11,277 nucleotides of DNA from Methanobacteriota archaeon (GTDB lineage Archaea; Thermoplasmatota; Poseidoniia; Poseidoniales; Thalassarchaeaceae), in the NCBI GenBank assembly GCA_002712645.1, contig PAUH01000038.1, positions 1 through 11,277 of the forward strand. The letters are read 5' to 3'. Positions 7,727-11,277 of this stretch are shown here, one piece after another (the first letter of the stretch is position 1; each line of letters opens with the position of its first letter). The translations under genes and the position numbers were made by a program. The notes beneath the pieces were generated by a model. The model was not told the origin of the DNA and did not search any database. It worked only from the letters and a program-made list of their open reading frames with translations.

Positions 7727-7970
7727 AATTGCGATGGGAGTAGGGTCCGATCGGAAGTGGCCCATCCTCTCTAGAATACTTTTGACGCTTCCATTTCTTG
7801 GCCGCTTCTTGAACCGTTTCTCTTATTTTTTCCAAGTCCGGATGATCGGGATTTTCTTTTTCAATCCAGCAAGCGGAGCAGTAGCGCACTCCAGCGTGAT
7901 CAACATAGTTGTTAGGAGTGCAACCGACACCGCATACAGAGCATTTCCCATAGCCAAGGAATCTGGACAT
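7725..7970 (-). CDS. Small zinc-ribbon protein of unknown function (81 aa)
   Basis: I do not recognise the family. The 81 residues begin MSRFLGYGKC and contain two CxxC knuckles, Cys10-Ser-Val-Cys13 and Cys31-Ser-Ala-Cys34. They are separated by 17 residues and should bind one zinc as a treble-clef or zinc-ribbon fold; an extra Cys17 and His25 lie between them. The second half (about 38-81) is a charged helix (LEKIRETVQEAAKKWKRQKY) ending in a basic, Pro/Gly-containing tail. There is no signal peptide or membrane segment, so it is cytosolic, and a nucleic-acid or protein-binding adaptor role is possible but inferred. The gene lies 40 nt downstream of cgi121 and 3-9 nt upstream of pepF in the same cluster. 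The start at ATG 7970 places the first Cys pair near the N-terminus; only a weak GGGAT precedes it. Confidence 0.8.
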   Translation of the reverse strand: MSRFLGYGKCSVCGVGCTPNNYVDHAGVRYCSACWIEKENPDHPDLEKIRETVQEAAKKWKRQKYSREDGPLPIGPYSHRN

Positions 7971-8005
7971 CGTACATCCCAGAACAGACTCACCTATCAG
8001 ATTGA

Positions 8006-8030
8006 CTGATTCAGTTAATGACTGAATTAG
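8006..8030 (-). repeat. Inverted repeat at the cgi121 stop codon
   Basis: ATTCAGT (8009-8015) and ACTGAAT (8021-8027) are exact reverse complements around TAATG. After one mismatch (C-A in the minus-strand transcript) two further pairs extend the stem to 8006/8030. The hairpin covers the last codons and stop of cgi121 and precedes the zinc-ribbon gene. It has no following oligo-U run, so it is not a classical terminator. It could influence stability or processing of the polycistronic RNA. Confidence 0.5.
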
Positions 8031-8568
8031 AAAGATGTACTATGAATGCCTCCTCAAGAGATACAAACTCACTCTCACCAACAGAACCCTTGATCTTTTT
8101 TAGGCCACTAATTGTTGGAATCGGACGTTGAGGAATCAATACCCCTCCTAGATGCCCAATCAATAACTCAGCATCGTCGCTGAGATCGTTGTAGTATTCC
8201 CGCGAGATATTCATTTCATGTAGTGGCGAACCATTCGACTCTTCAGGAAGATAGAACAGCCAAGCACGTGAATCTCCCTCGCCTAAACCAGAACGCTTGA
8301 TTCCCTCAGTGATTTGTCTTGTCCCGCCAACAATTCTCATAAATTCCGTTTCAGGGCTTCTGGCCACACTTTCTCCACGGGATTCCAGCCTCCTAAGTGC
8401 CGTCCATGCTGACCAGGCATGATTCTCACTGGCAACGACTCCATCGCCTATCAAACCCCACCTTTCACTGGCCCTCCATTCATGCAGGGACCCAAGAAGG
8501 TCATGGATGATAATAGGTTCATGGAAGCGTATTCCCCATATCGGGAACCATGGAACCATGGTAGTCAT
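8011..8568 (-). CDS. cgi121: KEOPS complex subunit Cgi121-like protein
   Basis: Cgi121 is the accessory subunit at the Bud32 end of KEOPS (Kae1-Bud32-Cgi121-Pcc1), which installs t6A at A37 of ANN-decoding tRNAs. In archaea it binds the tRNA, notably the 3' CCA end. Of the 185 residues, the diagnostic region is about 47-105: HAWSAWTALRRLESRGESVA followed by the E-FMRIVGGTRQITEGIKRSGL block. This matches the family pattern of an alpha-helical segment, then a Glu, a short hydrophobic stretch and a G-x-RQI-EA-x-x-x-G core. The assignment rests on that pattern, since the termini are poorly conserved. The last 40 residues may correspond to the hydrophobic C-terminal helix used to contact Bud32. 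The gene lies 25 nt downstream of hel308. I recall cgi121 lying beside hel308 in other euryarchaea (for example haloarchaea), which supports the call. ATG 8559 is an alternative start. No kae1, bud32 or pcc1 is in the window. Confidence 0.8.
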   Translation of the reverse strand: MTTMVPWFPIWGIRFHEPIIIHDLLGSLHEWRASERWGLIGDGVVASENHAWSAWTALRRLESRGESVARSPETEFMRIVGGTRQITEGIKRSGLGEGDSRAWLFYLPEESNGSPLHEMNISREYYNDLSDDAELLIGHLGGVLIPQRPIPTISGLKKIKGSVGESEFVSLEEAFIVHLSNSVIN

Positions 8569-8593
8569 GACGGTCCCAGAACGTCACTCAAAA

Positions 8594-11152
8594 TCAAGCC
8601 TTGCCACTCATTCCTTTAATTTTCGAAGATGCCTCTTTCCTGATATTGGTGGCCAATTTGACACTCCAACCCTGGAGCGTAGATAGCTTGTTGATATCCG
8701 AATCAGTCATCGATGCAACATCGCTAACTGACTCCAGAGACAACTTCTCAATCATGTCTCTAGCTCTTGACCTACCAACTCCACGAATCGAAACCAGCGG
8801 AATTATGTCAGATCTACACCCATGTCTAATTCTGATTTGTATCTCCCCAAGAAGTTCAGTTAACGAATCAGCAATTGAACCACTATCCACAATATTCTCA
8901 GAAGACTCTGCAAGTATCCTGATTGACGACCTCAGTAACCACTCCACACCATCTACTCGAGATCTAATATCTCCTGGTTGAACTCCCCACGAGGACTCTA
9001 GTTCGCCCATCGATCGTTCCTCAATCCAATCTAATAGCATTGAAGTAGATTTAACTCGTTCAAGCTCCTCAGTAACATCAAGCGAAATGAGCCTTTCTCG
9101 GTCATGGATGCTCGATCGAATTTCCATGTCCTCAAGCTCACTCCGCTTTACCCATAGCTTCTGAAAATCGGGCGTTGAAATCGCTAGATGGATGAGTGAG
9201 AACGGAGTAATCTGCCCTACATCATCGACACCTGAGAGAATGGCGCCAGCTCTAGACAGGCCATCAGATATTATCCGGCCTGAAATCGGATTGAGATACA
9301 GTCTTGCCACGGTTCTTCCAAGTCCTGTTGCCCGATACGTCATCGACAGGGATTCAGGTGACTCCGGCACTGCCCTTTCAACATCACTCGCACGACTGAA
9401 TCCGAAGACAGCAGGTCCTTTTCTCGGACTTATTACGCGTCTTTCCAATGCTTCCCGTTGAATATTCTCAACTCTTACCAACCCTCCTGCAACCTTTGCC
9501 CAATCCGGAAGATCATCCCCCCAGTCTTCTTCCGACTCCTCTGAATATTCAATCTCAGATATTCTCTCAGCGACTTTACGATCTTCCCCAGCTCTTTCTA
9601 TCATGCCATTGTCTGCCAACCATGCGATTGACCGGTCGATCCTCGATTCCATCTCCTCATTATCCAGGGAATCTGCAAGAAATGTTTGAGCTAGGAATGA
9701 GCCCAATGCGAATCTGTCATTCAAGCCCCCCGTCGCTATCAATGCCAACAGATGGGTCAATAGGGCTGGATCTTCCTCGGCGATGGATGAATTCGGATTT
9801 GCAAGTTTGGAGACAATCGGCTCAATTTCTCCAAGTAAATATCGATCCACAATAAACTGCTCCTCATCCGAATTCTTAGCCAATATCATGCCTTCACCAT
9901 GAGGATCATAACCGGGCCTACCGGCCCTTCCTAGCATCTGGCGGACTTCGATTGCTCTGATCGGCATTGATCCCCCTGCAGCGGAATTCCATCTCCTATG
10001 GTCCCTTATCACGACCCTTCTCGAAGGTAGATTCACTCCTTGTGCCAGGGTCGGAGTGGCCACTAGCGCCGTCAAATTACCCATTCTGAATGAATCTTCT
10101 ATGATTCTCCTCTGCCGAGAGGAAAGACCAGCATGATGAAATCCAATTCCTCTTGAAACAGATTCAGCTAATGCCTTGCTCATGGTAGTCCCCTCGCTAG
10201 CACCAGCAATCGACTTCGAAATATTCTCCCAATTTTCTATTTGAGATCGTATATCTTCATTCCCTTCTCTTTCGGAAATACGCTTGATATGTTTAGATAA
10301 TTCTCGAGCCTCTTTTTGCGCTGAAGCCCTTGAATTTACGAATATGAGAGTTTGTCCGCCAGTCTCCATCGCATCGAGCACCAATGCTCTAAGATTCTGA
10401 TTTGGGTTGCCAGATATTTCTCTAGGCGAGGGCAGATCCCTCTCAATCATCCCATCTATTCTGTGAATCTTCAGGCCTAGCCCATTCACAGTACCCGATT
10501 GAAGCTCCACAGGACGCCATTCAGATTTTACCAGATTGGCTTTGAGCCAATTCGCTACTGAATCTGAATTTCCAACGGTAGCTGATAGAGCTATGATCTG
10601 ACACCCAGGCCTTTCATGCTTTATCCTGGCAATTATGATCTCGAGCGTAGGGCCCCTGCCAGGGTCATCAAGAAGATGGAACTCATCAATCACGATTGCT
10701 TCCACATTATCTAGAAAATTTGGACGGGTCCGAATTAGAGAATCAAGACGCTCACTAGTACAGACAAGAATGTCCCAGTCATGTAGGGAGCCCATCTCCT
10801 CTCCTCTATCTCCAAGAGCAAGACTTGCTTTGAGGCCAACTCCTTCGCATAGCGCTTGTATCTCTTCGTGCTTTTCGCTAGCCAATGCCTTCAATGGGAC
10901 CACGTAGATCCCCCTCCCGCCGTCACTCGAGATTACCTTCTGGAGCATGCATATGTGCGCAACTAGAGATTTCCCACTTGCCGTGGGGATAGACAACATC
11001 AGATTCTTGCCTGTCAGGCCATGCCTGAGAGCTTCCTCTTGAGGAGGGTAGAGAGAATCTATTCCGAGTAAATTCTCAACCGACTCAGCCAGTCTGCGAT
11101 CAATGCCGAGAGAGCGAACTCTGACCTGCGAACCAACTTCCATTATGACCAT
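8594..11152 (-). CDS. hel308: ATP-dependent DNA helicase Hel308 (Ski2-like), with enlarged C-terminal half
   Basis: A superfamily 2 3'-5' DNA helicase thought to act on stalled forks and recombination intermediates, functionally close to RadA. Motifs in order: YPPQEEAL (35-42, Q-like), PTASGKS (56-62, Walker A), VPLKALASEK (Ia), TSERLDSLIR (132-141), DEFH (156-159, motif II), SATVGN (190-195), LIFVNSR (269-275), GFHHAGL (337-343), ATPTLAQGVNLP (365-376, motif V) and QMLGRAGRPGYD (405-416, motif VI). A winged-helix region follows (to about 520), then a ratchet-type domain opening with YRATGLGRTVARLYLNP (606-622). A C-terminal helix-hairpin-helix (LVSIRGVGRSRARDMIEKL, 786-804) ends the protein. 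At 852 residues it is longer than the usual 690-760; much of the excess is an acidic, linker-like insertion at about 521-603. ATG 11143 is an alternative start; neither has a clear Shine-Dalgarno. It is the first complete gene of the minus-strand cluster. Confidence 0.93.
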   Translation of the reverse strand: MVIMEVGSQVRVRSLGIDRRLAESVENLLGIDSLYPPQEEALRHGLTGKNLMLSIPTASGKSLVAHICMLQKVISSDGGRGIYVVPLKALASEKHEEIQALCEGVGLKASLALGDRGEEMGSLHDWDILVCTSERLDSLIRTRPNFLDNVEAIVIDEFHLLDDPGRGPTLEIIIARIKHERPGCQIIALSATVGNSDSVANWLKANLVKSEWRPVELQSGTVNGLGLKIHRIDGMIERDLPSPREISGNPNQNLRALVLDAMETGGQTLIFVNSRASAQKEARELSKHIKRISEREGNEDIRSQIENWENISKSIAGASEGTTMSKALAESVSRGIGFHHAGLSSRQRRIIEDSFRMGNLTALVATPTLAQGVNLPSRRVVIRDHRRWNSAAGGSMPIRAIEVRQMLGRAGRPGYDPHGEGMILAKNSDEEQFIVDRYLLGEIEPIVSKLANPNSSIAEEDPALLTHLLALIATGGLNDRFALGSFLAQTFLADSLDNEEMESRIDRSIAWLADNGMIERAGEDRKVAERISEIEYSEESEEDWGDDLPDWAKVAGGLVRVENIQREALERRVISPRKGPAVFGFSRASDVERAVPESPESLSMTYRATGLGRTVARLYLNPISGRIISDGLSRAGAILSGVDDVGQITPFSLIHLAISTPDFQKLWVKRSELEDMEIRSSIHDRERLISLDVTEELERVKSTSMLLDWIEERSMGELESSWGVQPGDIRSRVDGVEWLLRSSIRILAESSENIVDSGSIADSLTELLGEIQIRIRHGCRSDIIPLVSIRGVGRSRARDMIEKLSLESVSDVASMTDSDINKLSTLQGWSVKLATNIRKEASSKIKGMSGKA

Positions 11153-11277
11153 GCTTCAAGTCAGGGCGCTAAAGGATGCCGAATGCATGAGACATCTATT
11201 TTCAATCAAGACCATCTGTGAAATGCTGGATGACCTTCTTTAACCGCAACAAAAAGTCCCTTACCTTCTGCACATAG
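11153..11277 (-). other. Right-edge region upstream of hel308; possible 3' end of a further minus-strand gene
   Basis: On the minus strand two frames are open from the window edge. One stops at 11208-11206 after encoding LCAEGKGLFVAVKEG and eight more residues. The other stops at 11204-11202 after encoding YVQKVRDFLLRLKKV and nine more. Either could be the C-terminus of a gene preceding hel308, or both could be chance. About 50 nt remain before the hel308 start; GAAAATAG (11198-11205) is a weak TATA candidate. Too little sequence is present to decide. Confidence 0.2.

Noticed and set aside
9448..9855. Plus-strand 135-codon frame inside hel308
   Set aside because: Its translation is rich in Pro, Ser and Leu, typical of reverse-strand reading. 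The hel308 frame here is continuous and conserved in pattern.
11151..11243. Plus-strand 30-codon frame (MLQVRALKDAECMRH...) overlapping the hel308 start
   Set aside because: It is short, without a Shine-Dalgarno or homology I can recognise, and its ATG overlaps the hel308 start codon on the other strand. Chance is the simpler explanation.
1..11277. CRISPR arrays, insertion sequences, prophage or defence genes
   Set aside because: I saw no regularly spaced direct repeats, transposase or integrase domains, terminal inverted repeats or phage-like genes on either strand. The tRNA has no adjacent integrase or duplicated 3' end.

Overview
The window reads as archaeal chromosome. The evidence is a RadA recombinase, a Hel308-type Ski2-like helicase, a Cgi121-type KEOPS subunit, and an initiator tRNA-Met with the archaeal/eukaryotic A1:U72 pair. 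Two cytosolic-type peptidases (an M29-like aminopeptidase and an M3 oligoendopeptidase), an acidic surface lipoprotein of the beta-propeller type and the moderate base composition fit a free-living, protein-degrading marine Thermoplasmatota lineage such as Poseidoniales (Marine Group II). That placement is an inference from gene content and was not tested by a search.

Layout. From 842 leftward off the window edge runs the N-terminal part of an M29-like aminopeptidase on the minus strand. Divergent from it, on the plus strand, is a large secreted beta-propeller lipoprotein (971-3328). It converges on, and overlaps by 4 nt, a dihydroorotase gene on the minus strand (3325 to about 4683). Divergent from the dihydroorotase is the initiator tRNA-Met (4794-4871), followed on the same strand by radA (5006-6007). 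radA converges, with only 4 nt between stop codons, on a four-gene minus-strand cluster covering 11152-6012: hel308, cgi121, an 81-residue zinc-ribbon protein, and pepF. Gaps inside this cluster are 25, 40 and 3-9 nt, so it looks like one transcription unit. The right edge (11153-11277) may hold the last codons of another minus-strand gene, but the frame is ambiguous.

How the genes relate. The right half mixes DNA repair and tRNA modification: RadA and Hel308 act on recombination intermediates and stalled forks, while Cgi121 is the tRNA-binding accessory subunit of KEOPS, which makes t6A at A37 of ANN-decoding tRNAs. The tRNA-iMet here decodes AUG and carries A37, so it is a plausible KEOPS substrate. 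The remaining genes are metabolic (pyrimidine synthesis, peptide breakdown) or cell-surface.

No CRISPR array, insertion sequence, prophage or defence cassette is visible. I do not see a clearly new multi-gene system. The features most worth a second look are the roughly 80-residue acidic insertion in Hel308, the small zinc-ribbon protein co-transcribed with Hel308 and Cgi121, the Trp-rich secreted propeller with its acidic Cys-containing tail, and a small palindrome centred on the putative TATA box of tRNA-iMet.
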